Assembly (NCBI GenBank): GCA_030695565.1
Contig: JAUYRZ010000053.1
Coordinates: forward strand, 1 to 64,000
DNA: 64,000 bases
Origin: Archangium sp.
Lineage (GTDB): Bacteria > Myxococcota > Myxococcia > Myxococcales > Myxococcaceae
Direction of reading: 5' to 3'
Both the position numbers and the translations under genes were made by a program. The notes under the pieces are model-generated. The model had not been told where the DNA came from and ran no database searches. It saw only the letters and a program-made list of their open reading frames with translations. Of the stretch, positions 40,583-51,426 are shown piece by piece (position 1 is the stretch's first letter; each line of letters opens with the position of its first letter).

Positions 40583-41233
40583 GTGGCGACGAAAAAGAAG
40601 AAGACCGCAGCGCCTGCAAAGCCCAGCCGGCCCACCCGGGCGAAGCCTGAAGCGCCGGTCGACGTGTTCTCCGCGGCCGGAGGCATGCCCAGCTTCCCGC
40701 AGGGGTTCGTCGGCAGGGAGGGCAGCAGCGCCCGCCAGACGGTGCGTGAGCTGACCTGGGGCGACTTCGATCGCCAGGTGCAGGCCCTCGCGCGTGAGGT
40801 GCGCAGCTTCAAGGCCGAAGCGGTGGTGGGCCTGGCGCACGGCGGCGTGTTCGTCGGCGGGGCGCTGGCCAGCGCGCTCAAGGCGGAGTTCTACCCGGTG
40901 CGCGTGACGCATCGCAGCCGCGACACCGGGCGCTCGTCACGCGTGACCGATGACATGCCCAAAGAGATCTCGGGCCGCCGTGTGTTGATCGTCGACGACG
41001 TGGCCAGCTCGGGCGACAGCATCGAGTTCGCTACCCGGCTCGCGCGCAGCCAGGGTGCGAAGGCGATCAAGAGCGCCGCGTTGATCGCGCGGCCCGGCAA
41101 GTTCGAGCCTGACTTCGTGGGCGTGACGTCGGCCGACTTCTTCGTCTTCCCCTGGGACTACCAGGACGTGGTCGAGGATCAACGGTTCGAGCCTGAAGAC
41201 GGCAAGCCCGCGCGGGCAGCCCGGCGCTCGTGA
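40583..41233 (+). CDS. Phosphoribosyltransferase-family protein
   Basis: The 216-residue protein contains the PRPP-binding loop VLIVDDVASSGDS (about residues 134-146), with paired Asp and a small loop, and a preceding AHGGVFVGGALASAL helix. This fits purine/xanthine phosphoribosyltransferases, which transfer phosphoribose from PRPP to a base in nucleotide salvage. The first 30 residues are Lys/Pro-rich and unlike the family, so either the start is further in or there is a tail. The start is GTG 40583. The exact base substrate cannot be told. Confidence 0.8.
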   Translation: MATKKKKTAAPAKPSRPTRAKPEAPVDVFSAAGGMPSFPQGFVGREGSSARQTVRELTWGDFDRQVQALAREVRSFKAEAVVGLAHGGVFVGGALASALKAEFYPVRVTHRSRDTGRSSRVTDDMPKEISGRRVLIVDDVASSGDSIEFATRLARSQGAKAIKSAALIARPGKFEPDFVGVTSADFFVFPWDYQDVVEDQRFEPEDGKPARAARRS

Positions 41234-41251
41234 CGCGGTCGGTGGGAGAGA

Positions 41252-41272
41252 AGCACGCACCCGGGAGGACCG
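41252..41272. repeat. 21-bp dispersed repeat, copy 2
   Basis: AGCAC-N5-CGGGAGGACCG matches the copy at 25241. Here it lies in a weak hairpin (ACGCAC with GTGCGT) just before the selB start. Confidence 0.5.
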
Positions 41273-41303
41273 GTGTGCGTTGCTCGCAGCGGGACAGCGC
41301 TGA

Positions 41304-43409
41304 ATGATCGTCGGCACTGCGGGACACGTCGATCACGGCAAGACCTCGCTGGTGAAGGCGCTGACCGGCATCGACACCGATCGACTGCCTGAAGAAAAGC
41401 GCCGCGGCATCACCCTCGAGCTCGGTTTCGCGCACCTGGAGTTGCCATCGGGCGCGACGGTGGGCGTCATCGATGTGCCCGGCCACGAACGGTTCGTGAA
41501 GGCGATGGCCGCGGGCGCAGGCGGCGTCGACGTCGCGCTGCTGGTGATCGCCGCCGATGAAGGCGTGATGCCGCAGACGCGCGAGCACGTCGACATCTGC
41601 TCCTTGCTCGGGGTGCGGAAGGGCGTGTTGGTGGTGACCAAGGCGGATCTCCTGCCGGGCCTGGGCGAGGGCTGGCTCGAGCTGCTCGAGGCCGACCTGC
41701 GTTCGTTGGTCGAAGGCACACCCTTCGAAGGCGCAGCGCTGGTGCAGGTGAGCGCGAAGTCGGGCGAAGGGCTCGACCCGTTGCGCGTGGAGATCGATCG
41801 CCTGGTCGCCCAGCTCGCAGCCGAACCCGACGCCGCGCGGGGCCCCGAGGCGCCGGTGTTCTTGCCCATCGATCGCGCCTTCAGCGCCAAGGGCTTCGGC
41901 CTGGTGGTGACCGGTACGCTCTGGTCGGGGCGGCTGACGCCGGAAGACGAAGTGAGCCTGCTGCCGGGTCTGGCGGGGCCGATGCGCGTGCGCGGGCTGC
42001 AGGTGCACGGCGCGAGCGTGACCGCGGCGGTGGCGGGAAATCGGGTGGCGGTGAATCTGCCCGAGCTCGAGGTGGCGCAGGTGCGGCGGGGCCTCGTGCT
42101 CACGCGGGCCGGGGAGTTGCCCGAAACGAAGGTGCTCGACGTCGAGCTCTCGTTGTTGCCTTCGGTCGAGACGCCGCTGGGCAGGCGCAGCCGGCAGCAG
42201 GTGACGTTGGGTACGGATCAGGTCGAGGCGGTCATTCGGCTGGTCGACGTCGATTCACTCCGGCCCGGCGAGCGCTGCTTCGCGCAGCTTCGGTTCTCCG
42301 CTCCGGTGGCGGCCATTCCCGGTCAGCGGTTCATTCTGCGCGGCACTCAGGTGATCGAAGGGCGGGGGGCCACGTTGGCGGGCGGCCGGGTGCTGTTGGT
42401 CAATCCACCCCGGCGGCGCGCAGGGGCCGCGGCGCGGCTGCAGCGTTTTGCCGAAGCGCCGCTGGAAGAGCGGCTGCGCTTGTTGCTCACCGAAGCGGGC
42501 TACGGCGGGCTCGACGAAGCAGGCCTCTTCGCGCGCGCGCAGTCGACGCAGAAGGAAGTCGCCAAAGCCCTGGAGCGCGCCTCCGCTCGCGGGGCGGTGG
42601 TGCTGGTCGATCGCGGAGCGGAGCCGGTCCACCGAGACGGTGGACCCGCCAGGCTCGGAGCGGAGCGGAGAACTGGCCAAGGCGAAGCGACCCGGGAAAG
42701 CGGAGCGGAGCCGGTCCACCGGGACGGTGGACCCGCCAGGCTCGGAGCGGAGCGGAGAACTGGCCAGGGCGAAGCGACCCGGAAACGAGAAAATCGCCGC
42801 TTCATCGCCAGCGAGGTGCTCAAGGCGCTGGAGGCGCGCGCGTTGGCCCGGCTGGAGGCGTTTCACGTGGCCAGCCCCGAGCGGGCGGGCATGCCGCGCG
42901 AAGAACTCCGTCAACGGCTGGGTGAACCACCGGAGCGGGTCTTCGCGCGCGTGGTGTTGGTGCTGCTGGAGAGCAGGAAGGTCGAGCGGGTCGATGAGCT
43001 GCTCCGTCTTCCCGGGCGGGGCCGCGCGTTCACCGAGGCCGCGGCCGCGCACCAGACGCAGCTGGCGGCGTTGCTCGAGGCCAGACAGCTCTCCCCGCCC
43101 ACGCTGCTCGAGCTGGAGTCGGCCCTCCGCCTTCCCCCTGCACGCGTCATCGAGCTTGGCCAGTCGCTCGTTTCCCAGGGCCAGGCCGTTCGTGCAGGCG
43201 AGCTCTTCTTCGCGAAGAGCGCCATCACCGCGCTGCACGGCAAGCTGCTGACCCACTTCGCCACGCACGAGAAGCTCAGCACGCAGACCTTCAAGGAGCT
43301 GACCGGTCTCTCCCGGAAATTCCTCATCCCGCTCGCCGAATATTTCGATCGCGAGAAGGTGACCCTGCGCGTGGGCGATGAGCGGTTGCTCCGGCGCAGC
43401 AAGGGCTGA
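41304..43409 (+). CDS. selB: Selenocysteine-specific elongation factor SelB
   Basis: SelB carries selenocysteyl-tRNA to UGA codons marked by a SECIS hairpin. The GTPase domain shows GHVDHGKT (residues 7-14), DVPGHE (57-62) and the TKAD base-recognition motif (112-115). Domains 2 and 3 and the C-terminal winged helices follow. At residues 437-495 a 29-residue segment is repeated twice in tandem; it is encoded by repeat DNA and looks foreign to the winged-helix region. It keeps frame, and downstream sequence remains family-like, so the gene is probably functional. No selenoprotein gene or tRNA-Sec was seen in the window. Confidence 0.92.
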   Translation: MIVGTAGHVDHGKTSLVKALTGIDTDRLPEEKRRGITLELGFAHLELPSGATVGVIDVPGHERFVKAMAAGAGGVDVALLVIAADEGVMPQTREHVDICSLLGVRKGVLVVTKADLLPGLGEGWLELLEADLRSLVEGTPFEGAALVQVSAKSGEGLDPLRVEIDRLVAQLAAEPDAARGPEAPVFLPIDRAFSAKGFGLVVTGTLWSGRLTPEDEVSLLPGLAGPMRVRGLQVHGASVTAAVAGNRVAVNLPELEVAQVRRGLVLTRAGELPETKVLDVELSLLPSVETPLGRRSRQQVTLGTDQVEAVIRLVDVDSLRPGERCFAQLRFSAPVAAIPGQRFILRGTQVIEGRGATLAGGRVLLVNPPRRRAGAAARLQRFAEAPLEERLRLLLTEAGYGGLDEAGLFARAQSTQKEVAKALERASARGAVVLVDRGAEPVHRDGGPARLGAERRTGQGEATRESGAEPVHRDGGPARLGAERRTGQGEATRKRENRRFIASEVLKALEARALARLEAFHVASPERAGMPREELRQRLGEPPERVFARVVLVLLESRKVERVDELLRLPGRGRAFTEAAAAHQTQLAALLEARQLSPPTLLELESALRLPPARVIELGQSLVSQGQAVRAGELFFAKSAITALHGKLLTHFATHEKLSTQTFKELTGLSRKFLIPLAEYFDREKVTLRVGDERLLRRSKG
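42614..42787. repeat. Two 87-bp tandem palindromic elements inside selB
   Basis: Copies at 42614-42700 and 42701-42787 differ by only a few bases. Each has a perfect nine-base stem, GGTCCACCG with CGGTGGACC, around a three-base loop. At 87 bases (29 codons) each insertion keeps the frame. A related solo element occurs at 45463-45537. Confidence 0.9.
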
Positions 43410-43410
43410 A

Positions 43411-43427
43411 CCTGCCGCGAACGGCAG
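43411..43427 (+). terminator. Hairpin after selB
   Basis: CCTGCCG-CGA-A-CGGCAGG forms a strong seven-base stem two bases after the selB stop. There is no T-tract, so termination is only probable. Confidence 0.5.
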
Positions 43428-43466
43428 GCAGGGCGGGAATCTGAAGCCGGCTGGCCGCAGGCAGCT

Positions 43467-44909
43467 GTGCTAGTCGTTCCCTTCGTGACTCCTGCTCCTC
43501 CGACGCAGCGCAAGGGCCGCATCCTCGTCGTCGACGATCAGCGCAACATGCGCGCCACCACGGCGCTGCTGCTCCGCGCTGAGGGGTACGTGGTCGACGA
43601 GGCTGGCGGTGGTGAAGAAGCGCTCGCCTGGCTGGCGGATCACCAGGTCGATCTGCTCCTGACCGACTTGAAGATGGAGCCGATGGATGGCCTCCAACTG
43701 CTCAAACGTGCGGTGGAGATCGCCCCGCGCCTCTCGGTCATCGTGATGACCGCCTACGGCAGCATCGAGACCGCCGTCGAGGCCATGCGCCGGGGCGCCT
43801 ACGACTACATCACCAAGCCCTTCAAAGACGGCGAGCTGATCCACCGCGTCGACAAGGGCCTCGAGCACGCCGGCCTCATCTCGGCGGTCGATCTCTTCGC
43901 CGGTGAGTTCAAGGCGCGCCACGGGCTCTCGTCGCTGGTCGGCCGCAGCCAGGCGATGCGCGACCTCACCACCCGCATTTCCCGGGTGGCGGCCAGCGAA
44001 GCCACCGTGCTGGTGCAGGGTGAATCAGGCACTGGCAAAGAGCTGGTCGCTCGCGCCATTCATGCGCTCTCGGGGCGTTCGCGCGCGCCGTTCGTGCCCG
44101 TCAACTGCGCAGCCATCACCGAGTCGCTGCTCGAGTCAGAGCTCTTCGGCCATGCCCGCGGCGCGTTCACCGGCGCCGTGAAGGCCCGCCGGGGCCTGTT
44201 CGAAGAAGCGCACGGTGGCACCATCTTCATCGACGAAGTGACCGAGACCGCGCCCGCCTTCCAGTCGAAGCTGCTGCGCGTGCTGCAGGAGGGCGAAGTG
44301 CGCCGCGTGGGCGAGAGCGTGTCGATCAAGGTCGATGCCCGCACCGTGGCCGCCACCAACCGCGACATCGAGCTGGAGGTGAACGACAAACGGTTCCGCC
44401 AGGACCTGTTCTACCGCCTGGCGGTGGTGACCCTGGTGGTGCCGCCCCTGCGCGAGCGCCTCGAAGACGTGCCCATCCTGGCGCAGCACTTTCTCGACCG
44501 GGCCAACGCGCGCAGCCGCAAGCCGCACCGGTTTCACCCCACCGCCCTCGACCACCTCGGCACCTACGGCTTCCCCGGCAACGTGCGCGAGCTGGAGAAC
44601 CTGGTGGAGCAGGCCGCGGCCCTGGCCGAAGGTGAAGAGCTGCTGCCCGACGACTTCCCGCTGCGCCGGAAGTCGGGCGACATGGTGCAGGTGCCGGCCG
44701 CCGCGCAGCCCGCTTCGGGGGGCCCCGTGCAGTCGTTGGCCGACGCGGTGACCGACGCCGAACGCCGGGCCATCACCAGCGCCCTGGAGCAGTCGCCCCA
44801 CGATCTGTCCCGCGTCGCCGAAGTGCTGGGCGTGTCGGCCACCACCTTGTGGCGCAAGATGAAGCGGCTCGGGCTCAAGACCACCGGAGAAGAACCCCAG
44901 TTGTCGTGA
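43467..44909 (+). CDS. NtrC-type sigma54 response regulator
   Basis: This 480-residue activator has a receiver domain with phosphorylation site Asp67 (LLLTDLKM). It also has an AAA+ domain with Walker A GESGTGKE (185-192) and the sigma54-contacting GAFTGA loop (232-237), and a Fis-like C-terminal HTH (ATTLWRKMKRLGL). It should switch on sigma54 promoters when phosphorylated by a histidine kinase, none of which is encoded nearby. The start is GTG 43467, or GTG 43485 as an alternative. It lies directly upstream of two sRNA genes with -24/-12-like promoters, so those are obvious candidate targets. Confidence 0.95.
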   Translation: MLVVPFVTPAPPTQRKGRILVVDDQRNMRATTALLLRAEGYVVDEAGGGEEALAWLADHQVDLLLTDLKMEPMDGLQLLKRAVEIAPRLSVIVMTAYGSIETAVEAMRRGAYDYITKPFKDGELIHRVDKGLEHAGLISAVDLFAGEFKARHGLSSLVGRSQAMRDLTTRISRVAASEATVLVQGESGTGKELVARAIHALSGRSRAPFVPVNCAAITESLLESELFGHARGAFTGAVKARRGLFEEAHGGTIFIDEVTETAPAFQSKLLRVLQEGEVRRVGESVSIKVDARTVAATNRDIELEVNDKRFRQDLFYRLAVVTLVVPPLRERLEDVPILAQHFLDRANARSRKPHRFHPTALDHLGTYGFPGNVRELENLVEQAAALAEGEELLPDDFPLRRKSGDMVQVPAAAQPASGGPVQSLADAVTDAERRAITSALEQSPHDLSRVAEVLGVSATTLWRKMKRLGLKTTGEEPQLS

Positions 44910-44922
44910 GCCGCCCGCTGTC

Positions 44923-44946
44923 CTGAAACAGGGCTGCCGGTTTCAG
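44923..44946 (+). terminator. Hairpin after the response regulator gene, overlapping possible activator half-sites
   Basis: CTGAAAC (44923-44929) and GTTTCAG (44940-44946) form a seven-base stem around a ten-base loop. The right arm is also the left half of the dyad at 44941, so a regulator-binding role is equally possible. Confidence 0.45.
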
Positions 44947-44954
44947 ATCTGAAA
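44941..44954. promoter_or_regulatory. Possible activator site (TTTC-N6-GAAA) for sRNA gene 1
   Basis: TTTCAGATCTGAAA is a perfect palindrome centred about 84 bases before the -24 box at 45030. A second TTTC-N6-GAAA dyad lies about 94 bases before the other -24 box, one helical turn different. Binding by the sigma54 regulator is inference. Confidence 0.4.
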
Positions 44955-45029
44955 TGGCTTCCGTTGCAGTTGTGCAAGGTCACTGTCTCTTCCCGCCTTC
45001 AACCGATTGAATTCGTTTCATCGGAGCGC

Positions 45030-45045
45030 TGGCACACGATTCGCT
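45030..45045 (+). promoter_or_regulatory. Sigma54-like -24/-12 promoter of sRNA gene 1
   Basis: TGGCACACGATTCGCT matches TGGCAC-N5-TTGCT with one mismatch and has the exact GG-N10-GC spacing. It predicts a transcript start near 45056. Confidence 0.6.
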
Positions 45046-45055
45046 GATGACCCGC

Positions 45056-45172
45056 GCATCGGGCAGACGATGGCTGAAGGAGGTTCCCCCCCACCACTTC
45101 AGCAGCCTCGCCCGAGATGAGGCCAAGAAGACCCGCGGCTCGACGCGAACCTGCGCCGAGTCGCCTTTTTTT
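45056..45172 (+). ncRNA. Pxr-like small RNA, copy 1
   Basis: The predicted RNA of about 117 bases starts 12 bases after the -12 box and ends in an intrinsic terminator. Bases 45069-45111 match 45331-45373 of the second copy closely. This shared core forms TGAAG/CTTCA pairing around a loop of TTCCCCCCC, followed by AGCAGCCTCG; both copies also share AAGAAGACCCGCGG before the terminator. The position between a sigma54 regulator gene and nuoN is, as I remember it, that of M. xanthus Pxr, an sRNA that blocks fruiting-body development when food is present. The C-rich loop could pair with G-rich ribosome binding sites. The identification as Pxr is inference. Confidence 0.7.
45135..45172 (+). terminator. 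Intrinsic terminator of sRNA gene 1
   Basis: A stem pairs 45135-45142 with 45157-45164, plus three more pairs above one mismatch, and is followed by seven Ts at 45166-45172. Confidence 0.85.
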
Positions 45173-45191
45173 GTCCGGTGGCCTGGCGGCG

Positions 45192-45205
45192 TTTCGATCC
45201 CGAAA
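45192..45205. promoter_or_regulatory. Possible activator site (TTTC-N6-GAAA) for sRNA gene 2
   Basis: TTTCGATCCCGAAA carries the same half-sites as 44941-44954. It is centred about 94 bases before the second -24 box. A run of five Ts at 45210-45214 follows, so it might instead be a weak terminator. Confidence 0.35.
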
Positions 45206-45290
45206 CCCGTTTTTCATCGCTGCAATTCAGGGCTGAAGCGAAACGTCCCCCAGCCCACGCCAACACACTGAAAAAACTCAAAGAAGCACG

Positions 45291-45306
45291 TGGCATGCGC
45301 CTCGCA
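45291..45306 (+). promoter_or_regulatory. Sigma54-like -24/-12 promoter of sRNA gene 2
   Basis: TGGCATGCGCCTCGCA keeps the GG-N10-GC spacing and the TCGC of copy 1. It predicts a start near 45317, which puts the shared core 14 bases in, against 13 in copy 1. Confidence 0.55.
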
Positions 45307-45316
45307 GAGCATTCCT

Positions 45317-45440
45317 CCGACGCAGCAGTCGATGTGTTGAAGGGGTTCCCCCCCACCGCTTCAGCAGCCTCGCTGTGTTGGCAGTGCAAGAAGACCCGCG
45401 GCCCGGTGCTCCATCACGGAACACCGGGCCGCCTTCTTTT
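45317..45440 (+). ncRNA. Pxr-like small RNA, copy 2
   Basis: About 124 bases long, it has the same plan as copy 1: a short leader, the conserved hairpin with C-rich loop (45337-45366), a variable stretch, AAGAAGACCCGCGG and a terminator. The variable stretch (45374-45385) differs from copy 1, while the core differs at only a few places. This suggests an old duplication with selection on the hairpin. It has its own promoter-like sequence, so the two could respond differently. No open reading frame with a ribosome binding site fits the region. Confidence 0.7.
45398..45440 (+). terminator. Intrinsic terminator of sRNA gene 2
   Basis: A perfect eleven-base stem (45398-45408 with 45422-45432) is followed by CTTCTTTT. 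It is one of the strongest terminator signals in the window. Confidence 0.9.
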
Positions 45441-45462
45441 GGGCCTGGGAAACCGGAGCAGA

Positions 45463-45537
45463 GCCGGTCCAGCGGAACGCTGGGCGATCGCAGCGGAAGA
45501 TGCGCCGAGGCGGAGCGACCAGCAAAACGGCCCCTCC
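45463..45537. repeat. Solo copy related to the selB insert
   Basis: GAGCCGGTCCAGCG-GAA-CGCTGG keeps the layout of the selB element (palindrome around a three-base loop, then a GGCGGAGCGACC tail) but has diverged. It lies between sRNA gene 2 and the nuoN stop. Confidence 0.65.
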
Positions 45538-45587
45538 ACCGCGTGAGCAGGGAGAGGCCGGGAGCATTTCAACAACTCGGAGAAACT

Positions 45588-47150
45588 TCAGTGACCGAAG
45601 ATCATGCCCAGGCGGCCGAACCACTCGGTGATCGGCCCCGGCACGATGCCCAGACCCACCACGGCGACCGCTGAGGTGATCAACGCCAACTCGGTGGTCC
45701 AGTGGCGAACCGGCGTCGTGGCGTCTGCCGGAGCCGGGCGCATGAACATGTACACCACCACCCGCAGGTAGAAATACACGCCCACCACGCTGGAGAGGAT
45801 GCCGACCGCCGCCAACCCGAGCAGGCCCGCATCGACCGCCGCGCTGAAGAGGAACAGCTTGCCCAGGAAGCCCACCGTGGGGGGCACGCCGCCCAGCGAC
45901 AACATGAACGCGGCCATCGCCAGCGCCCAACCCGGCCGGCGCTGCGCCAGACCCGCGAACCGCTCGAGGTCCCAGGTGTTGCCGCGGGTCTCGTCTTCCC
46001 GGCGCTCGAGCGCGGAGATGGTGCCGAACGCGCCCAACGAGGTGACGGTGTAACCCAGCAGGTAGAAGAGGATGCCCTTGTAGACGCCCGACGACACGTT
46101 GGGCACCAGGCCCATCAGCGGCGTGGCGCTGAACACGCCCACGTCGGTGGTGGTCGCCGCACCCTGAGGCGCGAACAGCGCCGCCACGCCCAGCAGCAGG
46201 TAGCCCGCGTGCGCGATGGAGGAGTACGCCAGCATGCGCTTGACGTTGCGTTGGGGCAGGGCGAGCAGGTTGCCGCCGATCATGGTGAGCAGGGCCATGC
46301 CGCTGAAGAGATAGAACGGCATCTCCGGGGGAATGCCCTTCACCAGGAACAACGAGGTGCGCACCAGCGCGATGAACGCCGCCGCCTTCACGCCCGCGCT
46401 CATCAGCGCGGTGACCGGAGTGGGCGCGCCTTCGTAGACGTCGGGCGTCCACATGTGGAACGGCACCGCCGCCACCTTGAAGGCAAAGCCGGCCAGCACC
46501 AGGCCCAGGCCCGCGTACACCAGGCCCGGCGAGGCGATGAAGGCCGCGGGCAACGCTGCGCTCACTTCGATGAGCTTGGTCGCGCCCGTCGCTCCGTAGA
46601 GCAGCGCCGCGCCGTAGAGCAGCAGGGCCGCCGAGAAGGCACCGAGGATGAAGTACTTGAAGCCGGCCTCCGAAGGACGCGGGCCGCGGCGCAGGAAGGC
46701 CGTGAGCGCGTAGGTGGCGATCGACATCACCTCGAGGTTGATGAACAGGGTGATGAACTCGGCCGACAACGCCAGCAGGCTCATGCCGGCCGCCGCGAAC
46801 AGCATCAGCGCGTAGAACTCACCACGCTCGGCGTTGCGGTGCTTCAAGAACCCCGACGAGAGCAACACCGCCAGCCCCGTGCCCAGGCAGACCATCGCCG
46901 TCATCCAGCTCGAGAACGGGTCGAGCACCGCGTAGCCCTGCAGCGCCGCGCGCGCGGGCTCGAAGGCGTTGTGCACCGCGACGCCGCCGGCGACCACGGT
47001 CGCGAGGGTGGCCAGCATCGCCTGGTACGTGCGGGTGGCCGAGACGAGGAACACCTCGGAGAGCATCAGCACGATGGCCGCGACGACCAACACCGCCGCG
47101 GGCATCACGGGGAGGAAGTCGTTGAGCGTAAAGACAGGGGTGACAATCAC
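45588..47150 (-). CDS. nuoN: NADH-quinone oxidoreductase subunit N
   Basis: NuoN is one of three antiporter-like membrane subunits that pump protons in respiratory complex I. The 520-residue protein has about 14 membrane helices and conserved stretches such as FFYALMLFAAAGM-like ARGEFYALMLF, FKVAAVPFHMWTPDVYEGAPTPV (parts of one loop) and AYSSIAHAGY. These contain the Lys and His residues of the pump path. GTG 47148-47150 overlaps the nuoM stop (GTGA). It is the last gene of the operon and faces the two sRNA genes. Confidence 0.96.
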   Translation of the reverse strand: MIVTPVFTLNDFLPVMPAAVLVVAAIVLMLSEVFLVSATRTYQAMLATLATVVAGGVAVHNAFEPARAALQGYAVLDPFSSWMTAMVCLGTGLAVLLSSGFLKHRNAERGEFYALMLFAAAGMSLLALSAEFITLFINLEVMSIATYALTAFLRRGPRPSEAGFKYFILGAFSAALLLYGAALLYGATGATKLIEVSAALPAAFIASPGLVYAGLGLVLAGFAFKVAAVPFHMWTPDVYEGAPTPVTALMSAGVKAAAFIALVRTSLFLVKGIPPEMPFYLFSGMALLTMIGGNLLALPQRNVKRMLAYSSIAHAGYLLLGVAALFAPQGAATTTDVGVFSATPLMGLVPNVSSGVYKGILFYLLGYTVTSLGAFGTISALERREDETRGNTWDLERFAGLAQRRPGWALAMAAFMLSLGGVPPTVGFLGKLFLFSAAVDAGLLGLAAVGILSSVVGVYFYLRVVVYMFMRPAPADATTPVRHWTTELALITSAVAVVGLGIVPGPITEWFGRLGMIFGH

Positions 47151-48918
47151 GGCAGCACCTTCGCGTCTCCGGGCTGAAGCGCGGGCTTCACCGGTTGCAA
47201 TTGCTGAAGCATCATCGGCCGGGCCGGCCGCACCATGCCTTCAGGCATCGGGGTGGGCGCAGGGGCCTGGGCCACCGCGACCCTGGGCAGCTGGCGCACG
47301 TTCACGCGCACCAGGCGCTCGTCGGAGGTGCCGTCACCGGCCGCGAACTTCGCGCGGGCGATGTAGCGCTCGGTGCTGGTGTTCAGCACGTCGAGGAACG
47401 GCTGCGGGCGCAGGCCCATCACCGCGATGAGCACGATGAAGGGCAGGGCGGCGGCGAGCTCACGCTTGTCCATGTCCTTGAGCGCCAGGTTCTCCTGGTG
47501 CGTCACCTGGCCGAAGAACACCTTCTGCACCATCCACAACATGTAGGCCGCGCCGAGAATGACGCCGGTCGAGGCGATGACGCCGAACGCCAGCGGCAGG
47601 TTCGACTTGAAGGTCCCCAGCAGCACCAGGAACTCACCGACGAAGCCGTTGGTGCCGGGCACCGCGATGCTCGAGAAGGTGACGATGAGGAAGAAGGCCG
47701 CGAACACCGGCATCACCCGCGCGATGCCGCCGTAGTCGCTCATCAAGCGGGCGTGGCGGCGCTCGTAGAGCATGCCGAAGAGGAGGAAGAGCGCTCCGGT
47801 CGACACGCCGTGGTTGAGCATCTGGTACGCGCTGCCGGTGGCGCCCTCGGCCGTGAAGGCGAAGATGCCCAGCATGCAGAAGCCCAGGTGGCTGACCGAC
47901 GAGTAGGCGATCAGCTTCTTGATGTCGCGCTGCGCGAGGCACATCAACGCGCCGTAGACGATGCCGATGACCGACAAGGCGGCGAAGAAGTTCTGGTACT
48001 GCCGCGCGGCCACGGGGAAGAACGGCACCGCGAACCGCCAGAAGCCATAGGTGCCCAGCTTCAGCATCACGCCGGCCAGCACGATGGAGCCGGCCACCGG
48101 CGCCTGCACGTGCGCGTCAGGCAACCAGGTGTGCAGCGGGAACATCGGCACCTTGATGGCGAACGCGAGCGCGAAGGCCAGGAACAACCAGGGGCCGTAC
48201 TTGAAGAGCGCGAACGCCACCGGGGTCAGGCCCACGCCGTTCCCGTCGGGGTTGGCCTTCAGGTAGGTCGCCAGCTCGCGGCTGCCGCCCATCATGCCGT
48301 TGTACATCGTGGAGTAGTCGAAGCTGCGCGCGCCCGACGGAGCCGAGAGGAAGTACACGGCGAAGAGGGCCAGCAGCATCAAGACCGAGCCGACCATCGT
48401 GTAGAGGAAGAACTTCACGGCCGCCTTCTGCCGTTCTTCTGAGCCCCACACGCCGATGAGCAGGTACATCGGCACCAGCACGGCCTCGAAGAACATGAAG
48501 AACAACATCGTGTCGATCGAGGTGAAGGCGCCGAACATCGCGGTCTGCAGCACGAGCAGCGCGACGTGGAACTCCTTCACGCGTTCAGCCACGAAGTTCC
48601 ACGACGAGAGCACCACCATCGGGCCGAGCACGCCGGTCAGCAGCACCAGCGCCACCGAGAGGCCGTCGACGCCCACGTGGTAGCTGATGCCCACGTCGGA
48701 GAGCCACTCGAGGCGGTACTCCAGCTGAAACTCGACGGGCGAGCGCGTCTCGAAGCGCATCCACGCCCACAGCGTGGTGAGGAAGCTGCCGATCATGCCG
48801 GCGAAGGTGACCGCGCGAATCTGGCCCTTCTCATCCTTGGGAAGGAAGGCGACCAGCGCCGCCACGGCCAGGGGGAAGAAGATGACCAGGTTCAGGATGC
48901 GGGAGTCGAAGATGGAGT

Positions 48919-48922
<4 letters not shown>
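47147..48922 (-). CDS. nuoM: NADH-quinone oxidoreductase subunit M
   Basis: This 591-residue proton-pumping subunit has about 14 helices. Family signatures are WNFVAERVKEFH, FFEAVLVPMYLLIGVWG with its conserved Glu, FPLHTWLPDAHVQAP and AYSSVSHLGFCMLGIF. The C-terminal 90 residues carry a cytoplasmic/periplasmic extension rich in Pro, Gln and Met after the last helix (VRPARPMMLQQLQPV), longer than in E. coli. GTG 48920-48922 overlaps the nuoL stop; the ORF extends further upstream but the family start fits this GTG. Confidence 0.96.
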
Positions 48923-51096
<2,174 letters not shown>

Positions 51097-51106
51097 GATG
51101 GATCCC

Positions 51107-51418
51107 TCAGTGCTTCATCGACTGAATTTCCTCGATGTTGACCGTGCCTCGGGCACGGAACACCGAGATGACGATGGCCAGGCCCACTGCGGCTTCAGCC
51201 GCGGCCACGGCGATGATGAAGAAGGCGCTCAGGTGCCCCAGGTCGTCGCCGCGAGCGCGGGCGAAGGCGAGGAACGTGAGGTTCGCGGCATTGAGCATCA
51301 GCTCGATGCACATGAAGACCACGAGCGCGTTGCGGCGAATGAGCACGCCGAACATGCCGAGGCAGAACAGCGCCGCGGCGAGAATCAGGTAGTGCGACGT
51401 CGAGATGGTCTGAATCAC
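51107..51418 (-). CDS. nuoK: NADH-quinone oxidoreductase subunit K
   Basis: This small 103-residue membrane subunit has three helices and the conserved sequence MFGVLIRRNALVVFMCIELM with a buried Glu, then a second Glu in AAAEAAVGLAIV. Both are used in proton transfer. GTG 51416-51418 gives the expected length; the longer frame upstream overlaps nuoJ and reads as noncoding. It lies 8 bases after the nuoJ stop. Confidence 0.95.
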   Translation of the reverse strand: MIQTISTSHYLILAAALFCLGMFGVLIRRNALVVFMCIELMLNAANLTFLAFARARGDDLGHLSAFFIIAVAAAEAAVGLAIVISVFRARGTVNIEEIQSMKH

Positions 51419-51426
51419 AAGTCCCC

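Noticed and set aside
41240-41300. tRNA-Sec gene before selB
   Set aside because: Only a short hairpin is present; no acceptor stem or CCA-type end could be made.
44952-44967. TGGCTTCCGTTGCA as a sigma54 promoter
   Set aside because: GG-N8-GC spacing is two bases short of the required ten.
45178-45300. Small protein gene between the sRNA genes
   Set aside because: The short plus-strand frame there lacks a ribosome binding site and runs through the promoter-like sequences.
45702-47177. 491-residue plus-strand ORF opposite nuoN
   Set aside because: Its translation is His/Arg/Gln-rich shadow sequence, and nuoN is certain.
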